Source: Nitrosomonadales bacterium (lineage in GTDB: Bacteria; Pseudomonadota; Gammaproteobacteria; Burkholderiales; Gallionellaceae). From it: 64,000 nucleotides of DNA. The notes under the pieces are model-generated. The model had not been told where the DNA came from and ran no database searches. It saw nothing but the letters and a program-made list of their open reading frames with translations. Each line of letters opens with the position of its first letter. The first letter of the stretch is position 1. Both the position numbers and the translations under genes were made by a program. This document shows positions 25,701 through 33,227 of this stretch, piece after piece. The DNA is taken from positions 1 to 64,000 of the forward strand of contig JACRPU010000012.1 of the NCBI GenBank assembly GCA_016223025.1, given 5' to 3'.

Positions 25701-27437
25701 GCGCTCGATTGTCGAAATATTCACGCTGCTGGCACCGCCGAATGGCAGATTCGGCGGCATAAGGGCGGCATTGGTGGTGGCAAAAGCGTTGGTCGCATGC
25801 GTCAGGTCCGGTTTGCAGGTGTCAGCATCCCCGCTCGGGCAGAAGGTAACCAGCTTGCGCGGGTTGGTTGCCGAACCGGGCGCCGCCGCGTAGTCATTGG
25901 TCAGGTTGGCGAGGCGCATCTGCTGGGCGGCGCCGCCTTTCTCCACCAGCTCGCCGTCCGCCAGATCAAACCCTTTGCCCGGAGAACTCGTCATCTCCTC
26001 CGCGTTGGCCCAGAAACCGTTAACTGGATCGCTGGTGCAGATCTGCCCCTGCTTGCCCAGATCGGCCAATTGTGCTTCGGTCACGTTCGGCACGCTGTCG
26101 GTAGTGCCGACAAGATAGGGATTTGTCGCGCGCGAACAGGTCCAGTAGCTGATCGCGTTGGGCGCGACAAAGCCGGTGACGATGTTCAGCGCCGGTTTCT
26201 TGATGCTGTCGCCCAGTTGCAGGTTGCCGTCGGGGTCCAGGTAGAACGAATACTGCTTGAGGTTGCCCATCCATCTCGGCTTCGCGCCGGCATCGGGGCG
26301 GAACATACCCATGTAGATCTGGTTCAGGTAGGTGCCCTGCGCGTTCACGCTGACCGGCAGGCTGGATGAGGCGAAAACGCTGTTGACGGCCTGAATTTGG
26401 TTGAAAATCTCCATGACGGAACTGACCATGCTGGTGTAATCCGTCGTGGGAAAATACTTCCCGCCGCCGTAATCCGCCATATTTTCCAGCAGCGCGGGGT
26501 ATTGTGCCTTGCAGCCCGCCCCCAGCACCCCGACGGTGTAGGTGATGATGCTTTGCGCTTTCTTGGGATCCTTATCGCCGCTGTACAGGTCAAACTGGTT
26601 CATGAAGCGCGCCCATTCGTCGGCATAGAATCCGCCGTTCTCATGATTGGCATCCGGGATGGTGTAAGGGCCGCAGTAAGTGGTGAGGGTGTTGGTAATA
26701 AGCGGGGGTTCGGCGCCGAGAGCGGCCTTCAGGGCGGCGGCAGGGCTGGCGCTGCCGGTATCACCGGGCGTGCTGGAAGTCTCGTACGCGTTCCCGATGA
26801 AAATCACGAAATTCTTCTGGCAGCCGCTGGCGGGCTGGATGCCTTTATAGTCGCGCCCCGAAAGCCCTTCCTTGCCGGCGTAATAGGCCCAGGCTTCCTG
26901 CATGGTCGCTGCAGTGGCCTGACCTGCGGCCTTGATCCAGTAACTTCCGCCCCCGCCTCCGCTGGTTTGCCAGGTGGTGATCCAGTTCAGCATGGCGGTT
27001 CGGGCGGCGCCGGACATCGGAGTCAACGGGTAAACCAGGCATCCGCCATTGCTTCCCTTGCAAACATCAGCGCTATTCTTATAGTCTGCTATGTTGTTGG
27101 CGTTATATACCATGAAGCCGATGTTGACCCTGGCCGTGCCATCCGCATTCGTGGGCAGACTCTCTATCACTTTGTACAGGGCGCATTGTTCGACACCGCC
27201 CGATGTGCCGGTCAAGCTGTTGGCCGCAGGAACGCCGCTGGCATTGGGAAGCTGGCAGTCGCCACCCGATGCGCTGGCGGAAAAGCTGGCGGCGTTATCC
27301 ATCACCATCAGCACGTTCGGCGTGAAGCCCGCATCGCTCAGCCCGCTGTAAATATCTATATCTTCCGCGTTGCCGCGAACGGGCTGCCCCAGCGTGACGG
27401 CCAGCAGGCAGATCAGGATATGTCGTATCGGGTTCAT
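22764..27437 (-). CDS. pilY1: PilY1-like type IV pilus tip adhesin with inserted repeat modules
   Basis: PilY1 sits at the pilus tip and promotes assembly, adhesion and surface sensing. The 1557-residue protein has a signal peptide (HILICLLAVTLGQPVRGNA), an N-terminal von Willebrand A-like part (NVLMVMDNAASFS) and the C-terminal beta-propeller (RVIYALDVSDPATPRLLW, GGNIWRVDFEP) with a calcium loop DRDLDMHGYIDRMYAAD. Between them, about residues 570-897, are four tandem modules of about 80 residues sharing HGFxxGxxxxIxG, YNG and TFTY, which standard PilY1 lacks. AGGAGGAACCGCC precedes the ATG. It is the last gene of the pilE-fimT-pilV-pilW-pilX-pilY1 operon. Confidence 0.9.
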   Translation of the reverse strand: MNPIRHILICLLAVTLGQPVRGNAEDIDIYSGLSDAGFTPNVLMVMDNAASFSASASGGDCQLPNASGVPAANSLTGTSGGVEQCALYKVIESLPTNADGTARVNIGFMVYNANNIADYKNSADVCKGSNGGCLVYPLTPMSGAARTAMLNWITTWQTSGGGGGSYWIKAAGQATAATMQEAWAYYAGKEGLSGRDYKGIQPASGCQKNFVIFIGNAYETSSTPGDTGSASPAAALKAALGAEPPLITNTLTTYCGPYTIPDANHENGGFYADEWARFMNQFDLYSGDKDPKKAQSIITYTVGVLGAGCKAQYPALLENMADYGGGKYFPTTDYTSMVSSVMEIFNQIQAVNSVFASSSLPVSVNAQGTYLNQIYMGMFRPDAGAKPRWMGNLKQYSFYLDPDGNLQLGDSIKKPALNIVTGFVAPNAISYWTCSRATNPYLVGTTDSVPNVTEAQLADLGKQGQICTSDPVNGFWANAEEMTSSPGKGFDLADGELVEKGGAAQQMRLANLTNDYAAAPGSATNPRKLVTFCPSGDADTCKPDLTHATNAFATTNAALMPPNLPFGGASSVNISTIERSGDTVTVTTASNHGFASGSDITIANATPGDYNGNKPITKISNTQFTYPITENPPVMAAGTYQVFPVTPKTVTSLARPTTGSLSQVTTITATVSGHGFSNGNTVFISGSGEPQYNGAFPITVTGANTFTYSVPNIQETPPNATKANTGTATRAGSTASIASVARPMGSTTVTVTTQANHGFPAGNQTTLAGIEDASGNATAYNKKRNVTITGTNTFTFNFSIVGDVVGPGAVNNAGITASKLQPGTSHNISLLTRTGTTAKAITSTQHNFASNDKIVISGTPGSNESAYLGLYTALNASGLQFEYTLTTAPATPAAAKAGATMTASQGVGVPPDNTKLINWVRGEDNNGDEAGPACPSSDPCTPASGGINVRPSIHGDVLHSRPTVINYGGMSLIISNISDSDGTRTAATSETDADKIGPVDATAEIMFANGEICLVKRVSTAKIEYSSSNCGTAINQTVATTFSNAVVFYGDNGGVFHAVNGNQINPPGTPNDWPAPGREWWGFIPDEMFEKLNRLRTNSPQLELSATPGGILPTPQPKEYFVDGPVGVYQEIGQVGATIKAIIYLTMRRGGRVIYALDVSDPATPRLLWKADNQNLWKVNTDGSISVTSSGLDELGQTWSHPKVARVAGAPGEWVLIFGAGYDAGEDENPPTAADTMGRGIFALKYNTGELVWKAAYGADDSCTGDEKQASCTVKGMDYSIPADITLMDRDLDMHGYIDRMYAADTGGNIWRVDFEPVAGKTPDKWRVHKLAALGCNSGPCAIPPEETQRKFFYPPEVITTNQGYDAVIAGTGDREHPLYEDSKDIMRNYAVLLKDKFTGKDASGMKPITLDQLADIEDCANDYGFKYKLAKGEKVVNAPLVTAGSVYFGTNKPVNPAINSCTSTLGTAKGYKLEPFGCKEPASVEFAGGGLPPSPVSGVVNVQNADGTITQVPFLIGGGDQGCVGAACGGSALEGQKPTINVPTTRTRTYWYREGK

Positions 27438-27507
27438 GGCGGTTCCTCCTGGCTAACGATGACCTAAGGGCAAACGGTCAATGGGTTACTGGCAAACAAT
27501 CAATGAG

Positions 27508-28050
27508 CTACGGGCAAACGGTTCCTGCGGGTACGCGCAGGGATACACCCTGGCGGCTGGCTGCGGTCGCCCCGGTGCGGTCGTCGGTCACTTGCGCCCG
27601 GACTTCCCATTCCTGCTGATAGCACCAGGATTGCCCGGTGACCACCGCAGCCTTGCGCATGTCGCGCAATCCGGTGTCCCTGGCTGCGGCGCTGCTGATG
27701 CAGGAAGCGTCGGCGGGATTGGCCGGGTCCAGGTTGGCGTTCGTGACCGCCAGGTTGGCCTTGCAGACCGGCGTCGTTATGTTGGCGTCGTAATCCGCTT
27801 CCCCGTCGTTGTTGATGTCCACCGCGATGACTGCGGAAACGGCGGACGGGTCGGCGGTGAAGTTGGTGCTGATGACCTCCTCGATCGCCTGCACGGAAGC
27901 GTTCGCCGTTTCTTCCTGCGCCTGCATGTTGCCGACGATGCGCATGTTGACATTGCCGGAACGGATGGCGGACAGCACCAGCAGGGTCAGCACCACCAGC
28001 ATGACCAGCCCCACCACCAGGGTTGCGCCGCGCTGTCTGTAACTGTCCAC
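27508..28050 (-). CDS. pilX: Minor pilin PilX
   Basis: This 180-residue protein has a very short leader (MDSYRQRG) and an N-terminal hydrophobic helix ATLVVGLVMLVVLTLLVLSA, typical of PilX/GspK-type minor pilins, followed by NMRIVGNMQAQEETANASVQ. PilX is part of the complex that primes pilus assembly with PilV, PilW, FimT and PilY1. It lies 2 bases after pilW. The 70 bases to pilY1 contain short repeats of GGGCAAACGGTCAATG type. Confidence 0.88.
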   Translation of the reverse strand: MDSYRQRGATLVVGLVMLVVLTLLVLSAIRSGNVNMRIVGNMQAQEETANASVQAIEEVISTNFTADPSAVSAVIAVDINNDGEADYDANITTPVCKANLAVTNANLDPANPADASCISSAAARDTGLRDMRKAAVVTGQSWCYQQEWEVRAQVTDDRTGATAASRQGVSLRVPAGTVCP

Positions 28051-28052
28051 GG

Positions 28053-29075
28053 CTATTCCCTCCGCCCGCTCGGGTTGACGGCGCGCACCAGTTGGCTGTA
28101 CATGTGGCGCTTGAAGGCTCCGCCCGGAGCAACCGCTGACGCTGCCCCATCCAGGGTGAAGTTGTAGGTCTTGCTATCCGTATAGCCTGCCGTCGGTTCG
28201 TTGTTGCGCGCCAGCAGGCTGACGCGCACCGCCATGACGTTGACCCATTCGTTCGCGGCGGGCGCCGCTTTGTAAGAATCGGGCGCGCCGTCGTTGGTGG
28301 TGTCAATACCGTAATCGAATTGCAGGTTTTCTATGCCTTCCACCAGCGGGATGGTAGTCAGGCCGCCGTTCATGAACTCCACCACTTTCAGCGTGGGGAT
28401 GGTGTCCTCGCATGCTCCTGCTGTCTCGACGCTACAGGCGCTGATGTAGTAGATGCGCACGATATAGGTGTACAGGGGGGCACGCGTCACGCAATCTTTC
28501 AACTGCAGCGGGAAGTCGCTCAACATCTCAAGCTTATTCAGCACAAACGGAGCGGTATCCGTATTGCAGCGGGCTGTCTGAAAATAGGTGGTTCCGACAA
28601 CGCCTGATGCTGTCGCATCCACCGTGGCGCTGCCGGTGCGGCGCACGACCAGCATCGCCGTCCCGGCCAGGCGGTTCGCCACGCAGAGAGGCGCCGCATC
28701 GGCTGCCGCATAACCCTGGATAGCCACCGGCACGGCAACCGGAGAGGAGGCGGCATCCCAGCCCAGATTGGCCTCGTCAATTATGCACGGGTCGGGCGCC
28801 GAATAGGTGGCGTTACCCAGAGGGGCATATTCGCCAAAAAATCCGGCAAGCTCGATATCGTTGCGCAGGATCTCCATGGCGTAGCGGCCGTTCTCGATCT
28901 GGCGGCTGGATTTTTCCATTTCCCGGCGCGTGCCGCTCTGCTGCACGATGAGCGTGGTGATGCCGGCCAGCAGCACCAGGCCGATGGTCAGCGAGATCAT
29001 CAGTTCCGCCAGCGACAGGCCTGCCTGGCGGCGGGGAAAGAAGGAATGTTCTGGTTTGCGGGCGGTGCTCATCAT
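28053..29075 (-). CDS. pilW: Minor pilin PilW
   Basis: The 340-residue product has a prepilin leader ending RRQAG, then LSLAELMISLTIGLVLLAGI with the conserved Glu at +5, followed by QSGTRREMEKSSRQIENGRY and AMEILRNDIELAGFFGEY, a PilW hallmark. The start overlaps the end of pilV by 4 bases. Several cysteines in the C-terminal half probably form disulfides. Confidence 0.9.
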   Translation of the reverse strand: MMSTARKPEHSFFPRRQAGLSLAELMISLTIGLVLLAGITTLIVQQSGTRREMEKSSRQIENGRYAMEILRNDIELAGFFGEYAPLGNATYSAPDPCIIDEANLGWDAASSPVAVPVAIQGYAAADAAPLCVANRLAGTAMLVVRRTGSATVDATASGVVGTTYFQTARCNTDTAPFVLNKLEMLSDFPLQLKDCVTRAPLYTYIVRIYYISACSVETAGACEDTIPTLKVVEFMNGGLTTIPLVEGIENLQFDYGIDTTNDGAPDSYKAAPAANEWVNVMAVRVSLLARNNEPTAGYTDSKTYNFTLDGAASAVAPGGAFKRHMYSQLVRAVNPSGRRE

Positions 29076-29734
29076 TGCACGGTCAGTGTGGCAAATCGCA
29101 CCGTCTCGCTCACGATGCGCCGACGGGTTTCGGGGCCGTACTCTCCCTCCCCGCAGTCCGGGCCGCCGGCGGAGGGGGCAAACGTATCCCCCAGCCCCTG
29201 CCAGGCTACCGAGACGGTATAGGTGCCGCTGTTGGGGATGGGAGCGTTAACGGCGGTGATAAATGTGGTATCCGTCACGTCATCTACACTATGGAGAGTG
29301 GTGGTGACCGTTTGCCCGGAGCTGTTGGTTCTTTCGGTAGCGGCATCATAGCTGACGCAGCCGCGCCCCCCGATCATGGCCCCGGCATTGGCGCCGCCAG
29401 CCACTTCTGCGGCGCCGGTGATGGCGTCGTGCCAGTCGCAAATATCCCGCGTGGCAATGGTGGCGCCGGGGCAGGGGTCCGCCTCACCGGTGCCCACAAC
29501 AACATTCTGGTAGCCATTTACCCCCCACGCCTTGCGGTTGGTGTTGATGCGCCCGACCATGTCCTGCAGCAGCACCAGCGCCTGGGCGCGCTGGTAGGAT
29601 TCCATCTCCGAGCGCTGCGCCTGCGTCATCAACCCGGCCAGTCCCAGCAGGCCCACCAGCAGGATGACCAGCGTCACCAGCACCTCGATCATGCCCATGC
29701 CGGACTGGCTGTTTTTCGTGCCCGCCGCCCGCAT
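29072..29734 (-). CDS. pilV: Minor pilin PilV
   Basis: This 220-residue type IV pilin-like protein has the leader MRAAGTKNSQSG, then MGMIEVLVTLVILLVGLLGL and AGLMTQAQRSEMESYQRAQA, which is the PilV pattern. The ATG at 29734 starts right after the fimT stop; an upstream frame extension to 29758 overlaps fimT and is less likely. It works with PilW, PilX and FimT in pilus initiation. Confidence 0.88.
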   Translation of the reverse strand: MRAAGTKNSQSGMGMIEVLVTLVILLVGLLGLAGLMTQAQRSEMESYQRAQALVLLQDMVGRINTNRKAWGVNGYQNVVVGTGEADPCPGATIATRDICDWHDAITGAAEVAGGANAGAMIGGRGCVSYDAATERTNSSGQTVTTTLHSVDDVTDTTFITAVNAPIPNSGTYTVSVAWQGLGDTFAPSAGGPDCGEGEYGPETRRRIVSETVRFATLTVQ

Positions 29735-29735
29735 G

Positions 29736-30236
29736 TCAGCAACCCTCCGTCTTGACATTGGGCCTGCCGCCCAGGTCTATGCTGATGCAGCGTACCTGTG
29801 TGCTCGCGGCGGCGCTGATCTGGAAGGATGGAGCAACCGCTGCGGAGAGGCGCCCGTTGTTCGCGTAGGCGACGTTACCCGGGCAACCGCCGGCGCAGGT
29901 GATGGTCACGCCGGTCAGCGCGCCTTGCTGGCTCAACAGGGTGCCGCCGACCGTCACCAGCCAGCCGTCCGCCCACCCGCCGCCGACCGCGCCGATGTCC
30001 ACGGTGGCGTTCCGCTTGATCGCCTCGCTGCGCGCCAGCGTCAGCACCGCCACGAGATCGAAGGATGCGGTCCGGATGCGCTGCCCGGCCACGAATTCCC
30101 GGTACGATGGAACGGCGACCGCCGCGAGTATGGCGACGATCACGATGGTGATGAGCAGCTCGGTCAGAGTGAAGCCGGATAGCTTCGCCCGCCGCGTCGT
30201 CCCGGGATAGAAATTGGGCATGGCGCCGCTCTTCAT
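29736..30236 (-). CDS. fimT: GspH/FimT minor pseudopilin
   Basis: The product (166 residues from ATG 30236, or longer from GTG 30254 overlapping pilE) has the prepilin site AKLSG then FTLTELLITIVIVAILAAVA with Glu at +5, followed by SYREFVAGQRIRTASFDLV and LARSEAIKRNATVDI, the GspH/FimT signature. A C-terminal cysteine pair (CAGGC) and terminal Cys are present. Confidence 0.88.
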   Translation of the reverse strand: MKSGAMPNFYPGTTRRAKLSGFTLTELLITIVIVAILAAVAVPSYREFVAGQRIRTASFDLVAVLTLARSEAIKRNATVDIGAVGGGWADGWLVTVGGTLLSQQGALTGVTITCAGGCPGNVAYANNGRLSAAVAPSFQISAAASTQVRCISIDLGGRPNVKTEGC

Positions 30237-30244
30237 AATGTTTG

Positions 30245-30688
30245 TTACCAGCACTCCGCCACCGTGCCGGTGCCGGTTTCGCCTTTTGTCCCGGCCTGGT
30301 CAATGCTGACGCTCCCGCACCGGGTGTCGTCGGCAAGCTGGCCTCCGGTCGGCGCGGCGGTTATGGTATAGGTAGTGGCAGTGACGTTGCCGAAGGTGAC
30401 GGTATAGTTTTTGGAAACATCCGCCGGATCAGTCGCTATGCCAAGCTGTGCCTTGGTTGCGTAGGTGCGGGCGTCGAGAACGTACTGCTCCTGCCTGTTG
30501 GTCAAGCTCATGATGTAGCTTTCCGCCGCCGCGCGGTTAGCCTTGACCACATACTGCCGGTAAGACGGCACCGCTATCATCGCCAGTATTCCCACGATGG
30601 CCACGACGATCATCAGTTCGACTAGGGTAAAGCCGCGTTGCGGGCGGGCGACCGCGCAAGGATTGATGCGAACATTTCCTGTTTTCAT
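30245..30688 (-). CDS. pilE: Type IV pilin PilE-like minor pilin
   Basis: This 147-residue pilin has leader MKTGNVRINPCAVARPQRG and mature start FTLVELMIVVAIVGILAMIA with Glu5, then VPSYRQYVVKANRAAAESYI. Compact size and position at the head of the minor pilin operon fit PilE of P. aeruginosa-type clusters rather than the major pilin. GGAAAGGGACAAAC precedes the ATG. A C-terminal cysteine pair (DDTRCGSV, AECW) could form the D-loop. Confidence 0.88.
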   Translation of the reverse strand: MKTGNVRINPCAVARPQRGFTLVELMIVVAIVGILAMIAVPSYRQYVVKANRAAAESYIMSLTNRQEQYVLDARTYATKAQLGIATDPADVSKNYTVTFGNVTATTYTITAAPTGGQLADDTRCGSVSIDQAGTKGETGTGTVAECW

Positions 30689-31071
30689 GTTTGTCCCTTT
30701 CCTGATGGCCCGGATGTTAGTGGCCTTTTACCGGCAGGGAAAGCGCAAGCCGATAAGAGGCCAGATTGCCGGAACAGGTGGCGTAATGCCGGAAGGGGTT
30801 CCCCCGGCCCCCTCCCTTCGCGGGAGGGGGCCGGGGGGTGGGGGAACAGGGGGTGGGGAAGCCTGCTGTGAAACTATTGTGTCGGCAGCGGAACAGCCCT
30901 CAAGCTGCAAGCTGCCGTTCAATCCTGAAAATCCGCCCCCTGTCTGAAGGCCGGGCAACCCCATTAAAGCAAACCTGCCGGTTGCCGATAAAAACCTGAC
31001 CAGTTGTCGGTAGAGAATTGACCTGCCAATGCACGCGTGCAAGGATTTCTGCCAACTCAACGGAGGGTGCA
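30689..31071. other. Divergent intergenic region between the two pilin operons
   Basis: This 383-base region separates two head-to-head minor pilin operons. It contains a G-rich palindromic repeat (30798-30848, CCCCCTCCCTTCGCGGGAGG followed by a GGGGGGTGGGG run) and no ORF that looks coding. I saw no sigma-54 type TGGCAC-N5-TTGCA element on either strand. The promoters must be here but cannot be fixed. Confidence 0.7.
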
Positions 31072-31491
31072 ATGCGGTGCGCAAAAGGATTTACCCTGAT
31101 CGAACTGATGGTTGTGGTCGCGGTGATTGGAATTATTGCGGCAATAGCAATACCTGCTTATGGCAACTTCGTCGTGCGCGGCAAAATCTCGGAGGCGGGC
31201 GCGGCCCTGTCAGAAGCGCGCCTGAGACAAGAACAGTTCTACGCGGATAACCGCAGCTATGGTGTGGCGGGCGGGTCATGCGGGTCGGTTTCCGCAAACA
31301 GCCAATACTTCACCCTTACCTGCCTGGTTGGCGCAACCAATCAAACCTACGCCCTCACCGCAACCAGCATGGCCAATCAAGGACTGGGCGCGGCGGGCGA
31401 TTATGTTTATACGATAAATCAGGCCGGAACCAAAGCAACCACGATGTTTGCCGGTGCCGCTGCGGCTGTCGCAGACTGGCAAACCAAGTAG
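31072..31491 (+). CDS. PilE-like pilin of the second cluster
   Basis: This 139-residue pilin reads MRCAKG then [20 protein letters not shown] with Glu5 and [20 protein letters not shown]. The leader is only 6 residues, and the ATG at 31072 follows GGAGGGTGCA, fixing the start. Two cysteines (GSCGSV, LTCLVG) may form a disulfide. It heads a second minor pilin operon on + that mirrors the one on -. Sequence similarity to the first PilE is limited to the N-terminal helix, so this is probably not a recent duplication. Confidence 0.85.
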   Translation: MRCAKGFTLIELMVVVAVIGIIAAIAIPAYGNFVVRGKISEAGAALSEARLRQEQFYADNRSYGVAGGSCGSVSANSQYFTLTCLVGATNQTYALTATSMANQGLGAAGDYVYTINQAGTKATTMFAGAAAAVADWQTK

Positions 31492-31584
31492 CAGCGGGAA
31501 ACCGTCTTTACATCGGCACAGCGCGATTGCTGATCCGGATCGGGTTAAATTAAGGAGCGGGACTTAGGATTGGAGGGTAACGAA

Positions 31585-32028
31585 ATGAAGGCCACAACAC
31601 AAACCGGCTTCACGTTGATCGAATTGATGGTGACCGTCTCGGTGGTCGCTGTTTTGACAATAATTGCAATTCCCGCCTTTCGCGGCATGCTGGCAAACAG
31701 CAGCCTGAATGCCGCGCAGGAGGATTTTATACAAATCCTGAATAAGGGGCGCGGGATGGCGATGGCGCGTTCCACCATTTCAACCGTGAGCATTTCCGGG
31801 AACGTTGCGACGCTGACCCTGGCGGACGGCTCGGCATCGGCGGTAACCGCCACTGCCGGCAATCGCGTGGCGATCAACGAAGCTGCAACGTACATTTTCG
31901 ACCCGGTCGGCACAGCAACCGTAAACAGCGCATCGGGCGCCACCATTTTAAGAGCGCCGGGTTTTTCCGAAATCCCGCCGCGCACCATTACCGTTTCTGC
32001 GATGGGGGTAGTCAATGTCAGCCGCTAA
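31585..32028 (+). CDS. FimT/GspH-like minor pilin of the second cluster
   Basis: The 147-residue product starts MKATTQTG then [20 protein letters not shown], with IPAFRGMLANSSLNAAQEDF and NKGRGMAMARSTISTVSISG, matching GspH/FimT. The ATG at 31585 follows GGAGGGTAACGAA. It overlaps the next gene by 14 bases. No cysteine is present in the C-terminal part, unlike the first-cluster FimT. Confidence 0.83.
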   Translation: MKATTQTGFTLIELMVTVSVVAVLTIIAIPAFRGMLANSSLNAAQEDFIQILNKGRGMAMARSTISTVSISGNVATLTLADGSASAVTATAGNRVAINEAATYIFDPVGTATVNSASGATILRAPGFSEIPPRTITVSAMGVVNVSR

Positions 32029-32512
32029 CCACAATACCGCGATGATGCGCGGCTTCACGATGGTGGAAGTGCTGGTGGCGCTGCTGATATTCTGGCTTGG
32101 CTTGATGGGCATCGCGATGTACACAGCCGCCGGCTTGAAGGTGTCGGCCATCAATCAGGTGCGCGCCACGGTCATCAAGGCGGGTTCCGTCGCGTCCGAG
32201 CCGATGAGCTATCACACCCGTGCAGATTGCCTCGCGGCCATGCTGGCAACCTATCCGAAAACGGTGACGGTAGATGATGGTAAAGACAGTTATCCGGTGA
32301 GCCTGGTGAGCGCCATAGATGGCAGCGGCACATCCGTAGCAACAGGGACTACGGCGGCAACAACCGTCCCGGATCCGACCGGCGCAAGCTGGGTGTCGCC
32401 GGTAACCATCACATTGCGCGTCCCTTATACCGGCGTAAATGGTGCGACCGTGACAGCCACGCCAACCTATACCCTGGTGCTGCAAAGCTACACGGTGGCC
32501 TGCAATGCGTGA
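32015..32512 (+). CDS. PilV-like minor pilin of the second cluster
   Basis: This 165-residue protein has the prepilin site MMRG then FTMVEVLVALLIFWLGLMGI and AMYTAAGLKVSAINQVRATV, the PilV pattern with Glu5. It overlaps both neighbours (14 bases with the fimT-like gene, 8 with the pilW-like gene), indicating tight coupling. The C-terminal half is short of charged residues and rich in Thr/Val. Confidence 0.82.
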   Translation: MSAANHNTAMMRGFTMVEVLVALLIFWLGLMGIAMYTAAGLKVSAINQVRATVIKAGSVASEPMSYHTRADCLAAMLATYPKTVTVDDGKDSYPVSLVSAIDGSGTSVATGTTAATTVPDPTGASWVSPVTITLRVPYTGVNGATVTATPTYTLVLQSYTVACNA

Positions 32513-33227
32513 TAGCACACTGGGATTCTCCCTGGTTGAGATGATGGTCGCGGTGACTGTTGCGATGATCATGTCCATCGGCGTTCTATATCTGTACTCC
32601 GGGCAAGTGCGCACCTTTTCGCAAACCGCGCGCAAGGCGCAAACCACACAGGAAGCGCAATCCGCTTTTGAAGCCATTGCCCGTCTGGTGCGCCAGGCCG
32701 AGATGTGTTTGACCTGCATCACGCAACAAACCATGGGAATCGCTTATCCGGGAGGCGCCTCCAACCCGAACGCGGCAGGCACGCTGCAACTCGCCGGCGA
32801 CAGCGTGCAAATTGATTTTACCGTGCCTTCCGGTTACGACATCTGGCCAAATACCGCCAGCCCACACACCGACAATGCCATCCGGATCGAGTGGAGCGCG
32901 GCAACTAACATGGTGCAGGTTTCAGCCGGCGCATCGGTGGCCGATGCGGCCGGGGCGCGCACCCCGATTACGATTGCCGGCACCAGCGGCAACATGAATA
33001 CCAAGATCATCAATCTCGACGTATGGCCGATGGTGGTAGATGCGGCAGGGGCGGTGGCTGCGGGGGCGTCGGCAACGTCCAAACCGACAGCGGGTTATCG
33101 CCTCACCATGACCGCACGGGTCGGCACGGCAGATGGCACCTATACCAATCCTCTTGATCCGACCGGGCCGCTGAAAAATTATCGGACGGTGACTTATGAG
33201 CGCATTATTTTGCCGCGCAACTGGTGA
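32505..33227 (+). CDS. PilW-like minor pilin of the second cluster
   Basis: The 240-residue product begins MRDSTLG then FSLVEMMVAVTVAMIMSIGV with Glu5, LYLYSGQVRTFSQTARKAQT and AFEAIARLVRQAEMCLTC, similar to PilW. It is shorter than the first-cluster PilW (340 residues). The stop overlaps the GTG at 33224 of the next frame. Confidence 0.8.
   Translation: MRDSTLGFSLVEMMVAVTVAMIMSIGVLYLYSGQVRTFSQTARKAQTTQEAQSAFEAIARLVRQAEMCLTCITQQTMGIAYPGGASNPNAAGTLQLAGDSVQIDFTVPSGYDIWPNTASPHTDNAIRIEWSAATNMVQVSAGASVADAAGARTPITIAGTSGNMNTKIINLDVWPMVVDAAGAVAAGASATSKPTAGYRLTMTARVGTADGTYTNPLDPTGPLKNYRTVTYERIILPRNW

Noticed and set aside
30689-31071. Sigma-54 promoter for the pilin operons
   Set aside because: No TGGCAC-N5-TTGCA type element was found on either strand in the intergenic region.
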